Source: Plotosus lineatus (lineage: Eukaryota; Chordata; Actinopteri; Siluriformes; Plotosidae). Taken from it: DNA of 64,000 nucleotides. Below are positions 23,466-35,494 of this stretch, piece by piece. Both the position numbers and the translations under genes were made by a program. Location of the stretch: assembly GCA_024760905.1 (NCBI GenBank), contig CM045731.1, positions 55,547,001 through 55,611,000 on the forward strand. The letters run 5' to 3'. Each line of letters begins with the position of its first letter. Position 1 is the stretch's first letter. Under the pieces are notes generated by a model. The model was given only the letters and a program-made list of their open reading frames with translations. It made no database searches and was not told where the DNA came from.

Positions 23466-25460
23466 ATACTGTGTGTTCAGGAGACCACGTGGAGAGGTAG
23501 AAAGGCTGTAAGCTTAGGAACAAGGCTTAAGCTGTTTCATGGTGTGGATGGGAAGAGAAATGGAGTAGGAGTCGTCTTGAAGGAGGGGCTTGTCATGAAT
23601 GTTCTAGAAGTGAAAAGAGTGTCAGACAGAGTGATGAGTCTCAAATTAGAAATTGAAGGCGTGATGTTCAATGTTGTTAGTGCTTGTGCCCCACAGGCAG
23701 GATGTAAACTAGAAGAGAAGGAGAGATTCTGGAGTGAGTGAGATGAAGTGATGCAGAGTACCCTGGACATGTTGGTGCAGGCAACAGAGGGGATGAGGAA
23801 GTGATGAGCAGGTTTGGTATCCAGGACGGGTAGGAGCACACACCTGTGTAGGCGATGTAATTTGAAGGAAGTCAGTGATTGCAAAGTAGTAGTGGGTGAG
23901 AGCGTTGCCAAACAGCATAGGATGGTTGTGTGCAGGATGACCCTGATGTTAAGAAAGGTGAAGAAGGCAGAGCAGAAGACAAAATGATGAAACCTGAAAA
24001 AGGAAGAGTGTCGTGTTGTCTTCAAGGAGGAGCTGAAACAAGCTTTGCATGGTCAGGAACTGCTCCCAGATGACTGGACAACTACAGCAGGAGAATACTT
24101 GGTGTGTCCTCTTGAAGGAAAGTCGATAAGGAGACTTTGTGGTGGAATGAGGAAGTGCAGGAGTGTGTACAAAGGAAGAGGTTAGCTAAGAAGAAGTGGG
24201 ACATTGAGAGGGCCAAAGAGAGTAAACTCTCTACTGTCTTTCCATAGGACACGCCAAGTACTCTCCTACCTGTCTCCCTGATCACATTAGCTGTAGTTGT
24301 CCAGTCATGTGGAAGCACTTCCTGACCACCCAATGCCTGTTTGAACTCCTCCTTGAAGACAACACGACACTCTTCCTTTTTCAACTTCCACCTTCTGTCT
24401 TCTGCTCTGCCTTGGCCTTCTTCACCTTTCTTACCATCAGCATCATCCTGCACACCACCATCCTATGCTGTTTGGCAACACTCTCACCCACTACTACTTT
24501 GCAGTCACTGACTTCCTTCAAATTACATTGCCTACACAAGATGTAGTCTCCCTGTGTGCTCCTACCTCCGCTTTTATAAGTCACCCTATGCTCCTCTCTC
24601 TTCTGGAAGAAAGTATTCACCACAGCCATTTCCATCCTTTTTGCAAAATCTATCAACATCTGTCCTTCTGTGTTCCTGTCCTGGATACCAAACCTGCCCA
24701 TCACTTCCTCATCCCCTCTGTTGCCTGCACCAACATGTCCGTTGAAGTCTGCACCAATGACCACTCTTTCACCTCTGGGGGTACTCTGCATCACTTCATC
24801 TAACTCACTCCAGAATCTCTCCTTCTCTTCTAGCTCACATCCTGTCTGTGGGGCATAAGCACTAACAACATTGAACATCACACCTTCAATTTCTAACGTG
24901 AGACTCATCACTCTGTCTGACACTCTTTTCACTTCTAGAACATTCCTGACAAACTCCTCCTTCAAAATGACTCCTACTCCATTTCTCTTCCCATCCTCAA
25001 CAATGAAAAACAGCTTAAACCCTGCTCCTAAGCTTCTAGCCTTCCTACCTTTCCACCTGGTCTCCTGAACACACAGTATGTCCACCTTCCTCCTCTGCAT
25101 CATGTCAGTCAGCTCTCTACCTTTTCCTGTCATAGTTCCAACATTCAAAGTCCCTACTCTCAGTCCTAAACTCATCCTCTGCTCTCTCTGCGTACGGACA
25201 TACCTCCCGCCTCTCTTTCCTCGACCAACAGTAGTCCAATTTCCACCAGCACCCTGTTGTTTAACAGGACTGATGGTGGTCTTTGTTAACCCGGGCCTTA
25301 ACCGATCCGGTATGAAATTTGTCTTTACAGTTTGCATTTTGTATTTTGGCAAAAGTTTTACGCCGGATGCCCTTACTGATGCAACCCTCTGCATTTATCC
25401 GGGCTTGGGACTGGCGTGAGGGCGGGCACTTCTTTGTGCCCCTCCTCACGGCTGCATTCA
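23466..25460. mobile_element. Two LINE-A 5' halves in inverted (fold-back) arrangement
   Basis: Bases 23466-24233 read forward through LINE-A endonuclease (CVQETTWRGRK, NGVGVVLKE, LEVKRVSDRVMSL, GCKLEEKERFW) and linker (TLWWNEEVQECVQRKRLAKKKWD). At about 24233 the sequence switches to the opposite strand. Bases 24240-25460 then read backward from the same linker, through an endonuclease that keeps a long frame (25394-24381: VGTLNVGTMTGKGREL, GADFNGHVGAGNRG, VTYKSGGRSTQGDYILC), to the LINE 5' end with its CACGGCTGCATT terminus. The plus arm has small deletions. Confidence 0.85.
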
Positions 25461-26034
25461 TTTCATGATATTCTTGTTGATGCATAAATGATTGTTCTTT
25501 TTGATGATGATCTTGTTGAACACGGAAACAAAATTCCTTCAAGTTTCATGGTTTGGATGCACCCCACCTACTTTTTAGACCTCAAGTGTACTCATAAATC
25601 ATGGAGCACTACACTTTTTTTTTTAATTGTGACACCAGTGAATCATGTTCACTCAGGGTCAACAACATTTTTAATCCTAAAAAGCTACACATAGCCACCT
25701 CGCTATCCAATAATGAACCCAATTAATAAGTTACTACAGTACTGTATAGAGTATCTTGGAGGTATAGAGCTGTACTTCTTCCACATCCCTGTTTCTCAGT
25801 GTAGCTTTGTTAAATTACAAGGAAATTATTTTTTTGTTTCACAACTCTGTTACTGAATTTTTTGAGAACGCTCATCCCTGAAATATTTCGCTGGATCCAT
25901 ATCCACATCTGGTGATGCCTCTCGGCCTAGCATGATGATAAATTCAGCAGTTCCTGAGAAATGTTAATTAAAAGGCAAGTTCATGATATCATGTTCATAA
26001 CTTATTTTTGGATTTATTTGACAACGCAGTTATG
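25461..26034. other. Intergenic sequence, nothing recognised
   Basis: Short AT-rich sequence between two LINE fragments, without a credible frame. Confidence 0.5.
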
Positions 26035-26380
26035 GGATTACAAATACAAGCAGCTGAAATAAGCTTCCTTCACAGGGTGGTGAGGGTCTCCCTCAGGGAT
26101 AGGGTGAGAACTGCAGTCATCCGTGAGGCGGCTTCAAGAGTGGTGGTTCCAGCATCTTATTGGAATGCCTCCTGTACACCTGCCTGCTGTGGTATTTCAG
26201 GCATATCAGACCCTGGGGGTGACCCAGAACATGATGGAGGTACTATGCCTCTGACTGGTCTGGGAACACATTGGCATCTCTCCCTCAACCTCAGAAAAAC
26301 TGGGGGAAGTGGCTGGGGAGAGGGCTGCTGCCCCCACAACCAGACCCTGGGCGAAGCAGATGATGCTGCAGGTATAAGAT
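26035..26380 (+). mobile_element. LINE-C 3' fragment
   Basis: The plus strand reads QAAEISFLHRVVRVSLRDRV and further words of the 3' domain common in fish LINEs (AAEMSFLRRVAG.SLRDRVRS). They are followed by CTCAACCTCAGAAAAACTGGGGGAAGTGG and ...CGAAGCAGATGATGCTGCAG at the 3' end. No reverse transcriptase core is present. Confidence 0.7.
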
Positions 26381-27109
26381 CAGATTTTTATTTTTAAATC
26401 AAAACTGAAGGAGAAACAACACATGGACCTGGATGGTTAGCTTCCAGTCTTGTGCCATTTTATTTCTACAAAAATTGTAATAAACTCAACAAGTCTGTCT
26501 GGAGTCATTTCAGCAAACATGACCTTTTCAAGTAATGGCTAGAAAAAATTTGATTTGATCACAGTTCAGCAGCTTTAAGCAATTGCTACTCGCTCAGGAA
26601 CTGTAATGTTTAAAAAAATTAAGCCATTTCTGATCACTGATTTCTTTGAACGTTTAAAGAACTTGAGCATGTAAGCATCATTCACAAAGTTGTACTATAG
26701 TCCCACAAAAAAACTAGCAGGGTCAAGGATGATAAAATATAATTTTTATTCAATTAAAAAAAAACCACATGCAGGTCTGAACTCTGTAATGTCCTGATTT
26801 AATTTTGTAAATCACTGATGGTCAGGCAAACACTTTTTCTTTCTTCTCCAGCAGCAGTGAAAGTTGCAATGACACCACCCACCCAAAAATACAAACAAAC
26901 AAACAAAAAAACACATAATAAAAGGCCTTCATTGTGATTATACAGACAAACACACAAATTTGGCTTTGGGTTATGAGGTAATTCAGTGAATAACAATCTG
27001 AACCAGCTCTAAATGTACACAATACAGCAGAACAGAAAGAAAAATGGAGTGTGTGGGATGTGTTGCACAGCAGCATGTTCCTGCCACGCCCAAAAAGACC
27101 AGATCAGGA
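26381..27109. other. Intergenic sequence, nothing recognised
   Basis: AT-rich sequence between epm2a and fbxo30. No gene, RNA or repeat that I can name. Confidence 0.5.
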
Positions 27110-27420
27110 GCCTCAATTTCATTAACTCATTTAAAGTGCAATATCCATCCAACCATATGTCGAACCAAGTTCTCTTACTGGGGCTTGCTGCGAGGCTAGA
27201 ATCTACCTCAGCTGACGCTAAGGTGGGATACAGCCTTGTTAATCCATTCCAGGGTGGTGCTCACACACAATTGTTCATACTCATGCTCCTACCTGGGGCA
27301 ATTTGGAACAGTTAGTTGTCCTAATGTGCATGTCTGAGGATGGTGAGAGAAAACCAGAATACCCCAAGGAAACATACACAAGCACGGGGCAAATTTTAAT
27401 AGAAAATGAAACAAGTTTTC
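27110..27420 (-). mobile_element. SINE-3-like relic, minus strand
   Basis: Inverse words match the 3' half of the SINE-3 body: GGTATTCTGGTTTTCTC, CACATTAGGACAACTAACTG and CAAATTGCCCCAGG, then CCCACCTTAGCGTCAGCTGAGGTAG. The head is lost. Confidence 0.55.
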
Positions 27421-27600
27421 CCCACATTCATTCATATAACACGCAAACCTACCATTCTGGAAAAAAGATTACAAATGGGAAAAACACCTTCTTCCATCTC
27501 ACTTCAAACAGAAACAAATTATTAAATAACAATCATAATAAAAAATGTGTCAACGAAACTTGGCCAGTATCACGTTATAGCATGAAAAGACTGCATTCTG

Positions 27601-27959
27601 TATTCCTTTCGGCTTTTTCCCTTTTACTCAGGAGTCGCCACAGCGAATCATCTGATTCACACGTTTGATTTGGCAGAGGTTTTTACGTCGGATGCCCTTC
27701 CTGTCACAACCCTTTTAGCAAGGGACAGAAACACGCTGACGACTTTGCAGCCTACTCTTTACGAAAGTCAGCAATGGTTCTTTTACATGCCTCTCACCAT
27801 AGACAGTGAGAGACATGGCCCGCCTTTGATAACCCAGTTAGCCGCACTGGGGGGGGGGGGGGGGGGGGGGCAGTGACAACCTTGGGGAGAGTGGGACTTG
27901 AACCCCCAACCTTTGGATCAGCGATCCAGCGCCCTATACCACTAGACCACCACTGCCCC
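27601..27959 (-). mobile_element. SINE-1 copy with poly-G insertion
   Basis: Minus-strand head GGGGCAGTGGTGGTCTAGTGG, B-box GGGTTCAAGTCCC, body, then tail GATGATTCGCTGTGGCGACT and AAAAGCCGAAAGGAATAC. A run of about 21 G (plus strand, 27851-27871) expands the short C-rich spot of the consensus. Confidence 0.9.
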
Positions 27960-29327
27960 CTCATGAAAAGACTGCAGATGGTAAAATCCTCACAATCAAA
28001 CAAGAAAATTTTGCTGTAATGTCCTATTCACTGCAGTCAATAATATTTGTATCTCAACCTGAATGTAAAATACAACAGTAGCTACTTTCTGCTCTGTGCC
28101 TCCTATTCAACCAAAAAATTCACATTATAGCCCAATAATATACATTTATATCAGAGTTATCATATTACAATGTCAAATGTTCTGTTATTAAAAAAATCTA
28201 AACAAACAAAACAATATAAAAGTTTATAAGGTTTGTATCGTGGAATAATGTAAAATGGAGTGAGGGAGGAAACTTCCAAAGATTAACTAACAGATTAACT
28301 GCAATGCTTTCCAAAATAAATGTGACAGTCCACAGATGTTTTCATTCAACATGCACTTGTGTATTTGGGCATTGTTTACATGTAAACATTTATATTATTT
28401 TGCAATTTAGAATATTTAGGAAGGTGCTTACGTTTTAATGCTTTCTTTAGAAAATGCTTGTGGAGTGTTCTATTCAAATAAAAGTGCTGGATGATAAAGC
28501 GTGACGTGTTTGATAAAGTGCAGAAGAAAAATGATATCAGTCAACCATGCTTGTTTAATGGGAAGAAGGAAAAGAATTCTGATGGAAGCAGCAAGCTGAT
28601 TTAGGTCTAACAACCAAACTTGGGGACCCCCCCCCCCCAATGGAAATCTTTCCATTATACAGAATTAGTGTACGTGTGCCAGCTTAGAGCTTAGTTGTTT
28701 GTCAAAAACGGAAAACGTGATCAATTCAATCTGTCAGGTCACTGTCACTGTCAGGTTCTGAGCCCTGGGAGCCCCTCTGCCCTACATATTGTAATGTTTT
28801 CCCTGCACTTATACATCTGATTCCACTCCATAGCTCATCATGACCCCTTCTTGAGTTGAAGTTGGAGTAGAGAAGGCACTTCCTGAAGAGGACAGCAGGA
28901 ACTCCATGAACAGGGTTCAGAACCTGGGTGGACTACTAAATCATGAATACCAGCTGATGTTGGCCATATATCACCTCTACAAAATTATCAAATTCATCTC
29001 TCCTTCACTGTTATCTCAACTGGCGCTCATTCTGGAAATACACTGCATTCTGTAAGGCATGAGTCCAATCAGAGCAATGTAGCATAACATAACAGCAATT
29101 GATGGAAAATACAGTGACTCTGCGGCGGAATCGAACGCACAGAATTGAATAAGGCTCTTCACTCAAGTTACCTCATGGGCAGAAGACATCATGTCTAGAC
29201 ATTAGCACACAATTCTGTGAGGAAACAAGGCAAACCAGGGAAATTTTTCAGTGCACGCGTCATCAAACCTGACTATAAACCAAGCTGTTGTTAAAGTCAT
29301 ATACCATAGATATACCATATATATATA
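27960..29327. other. Intergenic sequence, nothing recognised
   Basis: About 1.4 kb of apparently unique sequence 3' of fbxo30. It may contain part of the fbxo30 3' untranslated region, but I could not place a convincing polyadenylation signal. A C-run lies at 28627-28638. Confidence 0.4.
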
Positions 29328-29994
29328 CAGTCAGCCCTCTACTTACAAAAATAATCCATTCCAGCGCCTTTTTCGTAAACTGGAGTTTTCGTAAGTAGAG
29401 GTCATTTTACATTTAAAACGCATGATTCGTTCCAAGTCTACCAAGACTACCCCATAAACCCTTTAAAAACTATAAAAGTACACCAATTTTGTATTAAATA
29501 TGTATGAAATATGTGTTAAAAGTAAAAGAAAATTATTTACCTTTTTTTTTTTTTTTTTAAATCTCTCGAACCACCCATGCGACATTTTAAAGTCCGGGGG
29601 TTGCTGGTCTGAAGAACCCGCACCCCACCCCCACCCTCCTTCACGAGGTCCTTAAATATGGCGGTTGGTGTTTCCGAAATAATCACTTCCGTCACTGTAT
29701 CTCCGCTTTTAAGGTCTCTTTCTGCTTCAATCTCAAAAAAACTCAAGAGCCAACAGTCCTGTTCAACTCTTCTTCACGCGTGTGACAAGCAGGAAGTATG
29801 AGTACGGTTCAGCTCTCTCCTGGCCAATGGGAGGCCAGCGGTGCAGGATGTTGGGAGACAGCCAATGAGAGAGCACTCGCGCATTGTTCGAAATTTTGAA
29901 TGTCGCGTTTCGTAAAAAGAGGTTGAAAAATTATGAAATATTTTTCGTGACCTGGATTTTTCCTATTCAGAAATTTCCGTAAGTAGAGGGCCGA

Positions 29995-29997
<3 letters not shown>
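29328..29997. mobile_element. Tigger-like MITE 3 inserted in a TA repeat
   Basis: Ends CAGTCAGCCCTCTACTTACA and, inverse, CAGTCGGCCCTCTACTTACG, flanked by TA inside TA-rich sequence. Sub-terminal TTTTTCGTAAACTGGAGTTTTCGTAAG is shared with MITE 1 at 6654-7477. CCAATGGGAGGCCAGCGG near the right end is also shared with MITE 1. Confidence 0.8.

Positions 29998-30071
<74 letters not shown>
29998..30071. repeat. (TA)n microsatellite
   Basis: About 36 perfect TA units directly at the right end of MITE 3. This may be the expanded target dinucleotide. Confidence 0.97.
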
Positions 30072-30073
<2 letters not shown>

Positions 30074-30211
30074 TCTCTACTCAAAAAAATAATTTGTTCT
30101 ATGTACACAGCCATCGATATTACTGATCAAAAAGGTTAGAGAGGGTAGTGCTGTAGCTCTTTTGCTATAGTTATAAAGTGACAGTGGCTTTTGTTGTTCT
30201 TGTTGTCATTG

Positions 30212-33200
30212 TTAAGAAAATACTGGCTTGAGGACGGAACGGAGTGATCGGCCGTCTCGGGTAAACTCCCTGGTTGTGTACATGCACGGCAGTGGCACAG
30301 CCTCCACCTGTCTATGGACCTCGTTATACGGACATCGTTTCAGGTGCTCCGCCATACTGGAAATGTCAGCAAACTCCCACCTGACTACTGGACTAAAGGC
30401 TGTACTGAACTTCCACACCTACAGGAGAGACAGGTTACATTTAGACGCAATACTCGGATATATCGCAAAACATTCCTACAGATAAATGAGCAATGCCAGT
30501 GCAGTGACCGACTCTGAGCTGATCCATTCTTGGCATTTCTAGGTCAAAAATTACTCACGTCTTACACACAGCATGCCTGGAACACTACAGGTGCTAGACT
30601 GAAAACAAATAGGGACCTGGTACGCGGTATTAGCTACACTGGCTAAAAATACAGTTATAATAAAATTACATATATATAATATACTGAGATATTACTAATA
30701 TGCTACATGGCTAGGTAGCATATCATTGTCAATTAAATGTGGTTTTATAAAGGTGATATCAGGCAGGGGTCAACATTTGGTCACTGCACTGTTAATGGAA
30801 TTTTACTCTCAAATGAATATTTATGTTATCAAAAACTGACAGAGTAAAAGTGACCATCGCAATATAGAACCGTTATAATATGACCTACCTTGTCTTTTAT
30901 ATGCCAGGATCGTCTTCCTTCAGGATCCTGCTTCTTTTCCCACTGTACTACCACCATGCCTTGTGTCTGCAACAAACTAGCACACACATCCCTCATGGTA
31001 CGTGACACCATGGACAGTTGGCAAAGGCTGAAGCCATCCAGGAACCTTGCCATATGCTGCAGGATTTCAAAAGGCAACTCACTCAACCGATCACACCCAG
31101 ACTCAGTTACTATGTCCATCATGGGTTGAACCCCAAATGACCTCAGGTGTCTGTCATGGATGATTTTTGATCCCTGCCTGTATGGGAAAAACCTGCGCTG
31201 GGAATATGTGCAGCCATAATAAGCGAGTGGGCATCGGTGCTCCATCCAGCCATTGAGCCCTGAGTGTATGTCTCCGTGGACATTGCGGAAGTGTGAGAGG
31301 AACTCTTCACGGCGGAACAGCTGGCCGCATTCAAATGTGAACATGAAGCCTTCACGTGGGATCCAGCTGGGTTGTGGGACCATGTTCTCCAAATTGAATC
31401 GCTGAGATAGACTTGGTTGTGACAGTCGAGGTACAGCTCGGTCACAAGCCGAAGCAGATGCCACCTCACCAACCATGGTGTTGGTTGCCAAGACAGCAGG
31501 AGGGAAGCTGAAGGTCTGAGTACCAAAATCGACACTTGAGCCACCAAAAGCATAGACAGTATCGGAGATCCTTCGGGCACGTACTGACTCCTCCACACTA
31601 AACAGCAGTGCTGCAGCTGTGAAGTCGATCTCACCCAGACCTAAGTGGTCATCCTGAGGCTCCTGCTCCAGATCTGACGTGTCCACAGCTTTGTCCTCCA
31701 TCATACAACGATGCTTCTTGAGTGTCAAACTCTCAGGAAGACAGCTCTTCTGTCCATTAAGTGCAAGAGGAATAAAATTGCGGAGCAACTGAAGGTTTTG
31801 GAGTTTTCTCACAAAAGTTTTATCCTCAATATCTAACACTATGGAAGGTAGCACACTCTCCCTCTTAACACCCAGGGCTTGGGCATGCACAGGTAACTGT
31901 AAAACTGGAGCCTGGGATTCGAATGTCTCCTGCATTACCACAGTCGCTAGATCATACCTAACTTCTGGTCTGTGTGGAATTAACGGATCAACAAATTGGG
32001 AAGACACACCATTAAATGAACATTCCTTAGCCTCAGTTAGTTCCATAGAATGGTCTTGTGAGACTGTAGATGCTACAGCTTTGGGACAACTGTTAAGCAA
32101 CCTTTGCTGATCCACATCTTTTTGTCTGACTGCAGTTTCATGACAAAGCTCTTCATTAACATGTCCAAGAAGTGTGTCTGGTTTCTCATCATGAATTCCA
32201 CCATCTGTGTCAAATTCAACCTTATTTTCAGAACTACTATCCTTCATTTCAATGTCAGAACACTCAACCATATCTGACTGGTGGGTTCCACCATTGGCTC
32301 TGCTGACTACATAGCTCGGCTCTGAGCTTTGGACAGCGTCTCCAAGTGCACCTAGAGCAGAGGCCAAGGTTCTCCCCAATTCCATCAAGGTGTGATGATG
32401 TTGAGGCTGCAACTCCTCATTTAAACTACTAACTCCACTTGCTATTTTATCACAGTTGGACCCGGTTCCATCTTCCATAGGGAACATTTCGTGTAACTCC
32501 AAATTAAATTCTGGTGATGCTGCTAAACCACTTGTGGTTGGAATTGTCATTGTGTCTGAGGTGTTGAGGCATGTCAGAACATTCAGAGCAGCAGACAGAC
32601 TTTTAGTTGTTTCTACCGTGGTTTTATAAAGCTCACCATATTGCTCTTCGTTCAAACCATTAATCCCATTACTGATCACGTCTTTCGAGCAACATTGAAC
32701 AGAAGCCCTATCCAAGTCTTCCTCAACTGGTATGTCGGGAACCATAACACCTGCAGATATGCTCGGCTGTTTGCCCATCTCTGCAAGATGGGGTTTTCCA
32801 GAGCAATTTGCGAGTGCAAGGGAAACAACTTTAAGTGAAGCCAACATGGTGCGTTGATCCTGCTGGGCAAGCGCCATGTCTAGCTGTTCTTCCTCATCCG
32901 TGTCAGTACTCAACCGCCTGTATGAACCACAGTCCTCATCATTCACTGGCCACCGGTTCCACTCCATGGTGCAACATACAACACCAGCCGGACACACCTC
33001 AAGGTGCTCCGCCATCTTGCCTCGGGTCAGCATAAAAGGGCAGCCGATGCTGTAGTTAAGGCATGGTACCCTCTCAAGTGGGCACAGCAATCGATGCTCA
33101 TCTATCTTACAAGAGTGAAAAACAGCACCACAAACCAGCGGGCACACAAGAAGGTCACAGGAAGTGCCAGGCTCAGGCTTGACCATGCACCGCCTACTTA

Positions 33201-33234
33201 TACATGAAGTACAGTGAGTATGGAGTGCTTCCAT
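30212..33234 (-). CDS. fbxo30: F-box only protein 30, complete (two coding exons)
   Basis: This is the substrate-recognition subunit of an SCF ubiquitin ligase; the mammalian protein acts in muscle-mass control. The coding sequence joins 33234-30889 (782 codons) and 30418-30212 (68 codons and stop), 850 residues against about 745 in human. The 470-bp intron has donor AAG/GTAGGT and acceptor CTGTAG/GTG in phase 0. Residues 1-100 hold the cysteine/histidine-rich TRAF-type zinc finger (HTHCTSCISRRC, CPLVCGAVFHSCKIDEHRLL, CPAGVVCCTMEWNRWP). The middle is acidic and variable apart from a conserved AVDTSDLE...FTAAALLF block. FTFECGQLFRREEFLSHFRN and GLNGWMEHRCPLAYYGCTYS precede the F-box at about 717-760 (LSELPFEILQHMARFLDGFS). 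Exon 2 ends in GRSLRSVLKPVFS. The ATG at 33234 (GAAATGG) aligns with the human start; upstream in-frame codons include no ATG. No breaks were seen. An exon start at 33292 (TTGTCTTACAG) is likely. Confidence 0.96.
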
Positions 33235-33390
33235 TTCCAAACAGCCTTGGACGGGATGATGGCTGGAGCCCAAGTCCTGTGTTTATAAAGGTCTGTAAGA
33301 CAATTGAACAGCACAGTTCTGTTAAAAAATTTGACCTGAAGCTTGTGAGGAATTTTAGTCAGGGTCAAAAGGTATTCTGTTAAAACAATA

Positions 33391-33398
<8 letters not shown>

Positions 33399-33436
<38 letters not shown>
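33399..33436. repeat. (TA)n microsatellite
   Basis: About 19 TA units immediately before a headless SINE-1 copy, about 165 bp upstream of the fbxo30 start codon. Confidence 0.95.
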
Positions 33437-33440
<4 letters not shown>

Positions 33441-33682
33441 CCAGTGCAGCTAACTGGGTTATCAAAGGCGGGCCATGTCTCTCACTGTCTATGGTGAGAG
33501 GCATGTAAAAGAACAATTGCTGACTTTTGTAAAGAGTAGGCTGCAAAGCCGTCAGCGTGTTTCTGTCCCTTGCTAAAAGGGTTGTGACAGGAAGGGCATC
33601 CGCCGTAAAAACCTATGCCAAATCAAATGTGCGAATCAGATGATTCGTTGTGGCGACTCCCGAGAAAAAAGAAAAAGCCAAA
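33437..33682 (+). mobile_element. SINE-1 copy lacking its tRNA-like head
   Basis: It begins at CCCCCAGTGCAGCTAACTGG and runs through the body to the full LINE-A-type tail (GATGATTCGTTGTGGCGACT, AAAAAGCCAAAG). The head is replaced by the (TA)n tract. It lies in the probable fbxo30 intron 1, close to the coding exon. Confidence 0.85.
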
Positions 33683-33684
<2 letters not shown>

Positions 33685-33724
<40 letters not shown>

Positions 33725-33765
33725 GCCGTATTCGACGACATAAGCGCCCTGCTCCAATAACCCCC

Positions 33766-33822
<57 letters not shown>
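33685..33822. repeat. (TA)n(CA)n and (CA)n microsatellites
   Basis: TA/CA tract at 33685-33723 and about 25 CA units at 33773-33822, separated by about 48 bp that begin the family D transposon. The second tract interrupts that element's left end. Confidence 0.9.
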
Positions 33823-33824
<2 letters not shown>

Positions 33825-34699
33825 GATTTTGATCTTCCATCTAATAACTGCCCATGTGTATTGGGAGCTAAATCATAGATCAAACTTCCATCTAATAACT
33901 GCCCATGTGTATTGGGAGCTAAATCATAGATCAAACTTACCAATATTATTCGATCAGTCTCTGTAACGGTAAAACGAGGCGTTCACTGCCTGTTAAAGTG
34001 AGTTTACAAGGTATTTAAAGACCCCCGCCACTGGGGAATGTCAATAATGTTCATTAGTAACACCACATTTGATTGTTCCACCATGCTTTAAAAAAAATAG
34101 AACAATATTTTGCTGTGTTCTGTTGGTAAATGTCAAACAACCGATGAACCATTCGAAACTGCTACTGCAAAACTATCGGATGCTCTGAATGAATGGAGCG
34201 ATGAGCCAGATATGGACCTATCAGAAAGTGATGAGTATTTTTCTCCTGCTCACTAACTTCATCAATTTAAAGACGTTCCTGGCCGTGTGCTTTTGTTTAT
34301 GTTCCTGTTGATTGGTTCAACATGCCATGTGCTAAAGTTGACAGTTGTGTTGATTGCTTCAACGAACCATATGCTCAAGTTGACATTCGTGTTGAATTGC
34401 TTGATTTTACTTCCGGAAAAATGTTTAAAGGAACAGCACCTGGAGGGAAAAGTAAGGGAAGAAAAAGTCTTTTTTTTAATTATGCGGTTTTCTGTTTATT
34501 TTTAGCTTTCATGTAAGTAGTTTGATTGATACCACAGAATGAATAACACAAATACCAGTAAAAGTCTTATTGTTCTGTTATTATTCATGTTTTCCACCTC
34601 GATGGTAAGAAGATTTTACCACTCCGCTGGTAATATTTTAATAAGCACCCACCCTCTCCAATTTTTTAAGTGCCCTGGGCACTTATGTTGAATACGATA
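33724..34699 (+). mobile_element. DNA transposon family D, copy 1, with transposase C-terminal relic
   Basis: The left end CGTATTCGACGACATAAGCGCCC is matched inversely at the right end (CGTATTCAACATAAGTGCCC on the minus strand). Near 34170-34256 the plus strand encodes KLSDALNEWSDEPDMDLSES then DEYFSPAH and stop, an acidic C-terminus like those of pogo/Tigger-type transposases. A 51-bp direct duplication occupies about 33836-33937. The family assignment is tentative. Confidence 0.65.
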
Positions 34700-34703
34700 T
34701 ATA

Positions 34704-35494
34704 CTAGTCCTTCTAAAAAAATTAGCATATTGTGATAAAGTTCATTATTTTCTGTAATTAGACTTTCATATATTTTAGATTCATTACACACAACTGAAGC
34801 CTTTTATTGTTTAAATATTGATAATTTTGGCAAAAAAAGGATAGAAAAACCAAAAATACCTATCTCAAAAAATTAGCATATTTCATCCGACCAATAAAAA
34901 AAAAGTGTTTTTAATACAAAAATGTCAACCTTCAAATAATTATGTTCAGTTATGCACTCAATACTTGGTCGGGAATCCTTTTGCAGAAATGACTGCTTCA
35001 ATGTGGCATGGCATGGAGGCAATCAGCCTGTGGCACTGCTGAGGTGTTATGGAGGCCCAGGGCGCTTCGATCGCGGCCTTAAGCTCATCCACAGTGTTGG
35101 GTCTGGTGTCTCTCACCTTTCTCTTCACAATATCCCACAGATTCTTCATGGGGTTCAGGTCAAGAGAGTTGGCAGGCCAATTGAGCACAGTAATACGATG
35201 GTCAGTAAACCATTTACCAGTGGTTTTGGCCCTGTGAGCAGGTGCCAGGTCGTGTTGAAAAATGAAAGCTTTATGGACATGAAAATTTTTCAGCAGATGG
35301 AAGCATGAAGTCCTCCAAAATCTCCTGATAGCTAGCTGCATTGACCCTGCCCTTGATAAAACACAGTGGACCAACACCAGCAGCTGACATGGCACCCCAG
35401 ACCAATCTAAAATATATGAACGTTTAATTTTTATCAGTACATTACAGTAAATAATGAACTTTATCACAATATACAAATTTTTTGAGAAGAACTA
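34704..35494 (-). mobile_element. Tc1-like transposon 2, 5'-deleted
   Basis: Left terminus CTAGTCCTTCTAAAAAAATTAGC follows TA. The minus strand carries only the transposase 3' half, in one frame: FQHDLAPAHRAKTTGKWFTD, WPANSLDLNPMKNLWDIVKR and AVISAKGFPTKY with stop. The DLAPAH aspartate of the DDE triad is present; the N-terminal half is deleted between about 35400 and the right terminus near 35490. Confidence 0.9.

Noticed and set aside
31143..31634. 163-residue minus-strand frame inside fbxo30
   Set aside because: Out-of-frame shadow of the fbxo30 coding exon.
33640..33966. Frames of Ile-Tyr or Thr-His repeats around 33.6-33.9 kb and at 47.0-47.3 and 59.7-60.0 kb
   Set aside because: Translations of (TA)n and (CA)n microsatellites.
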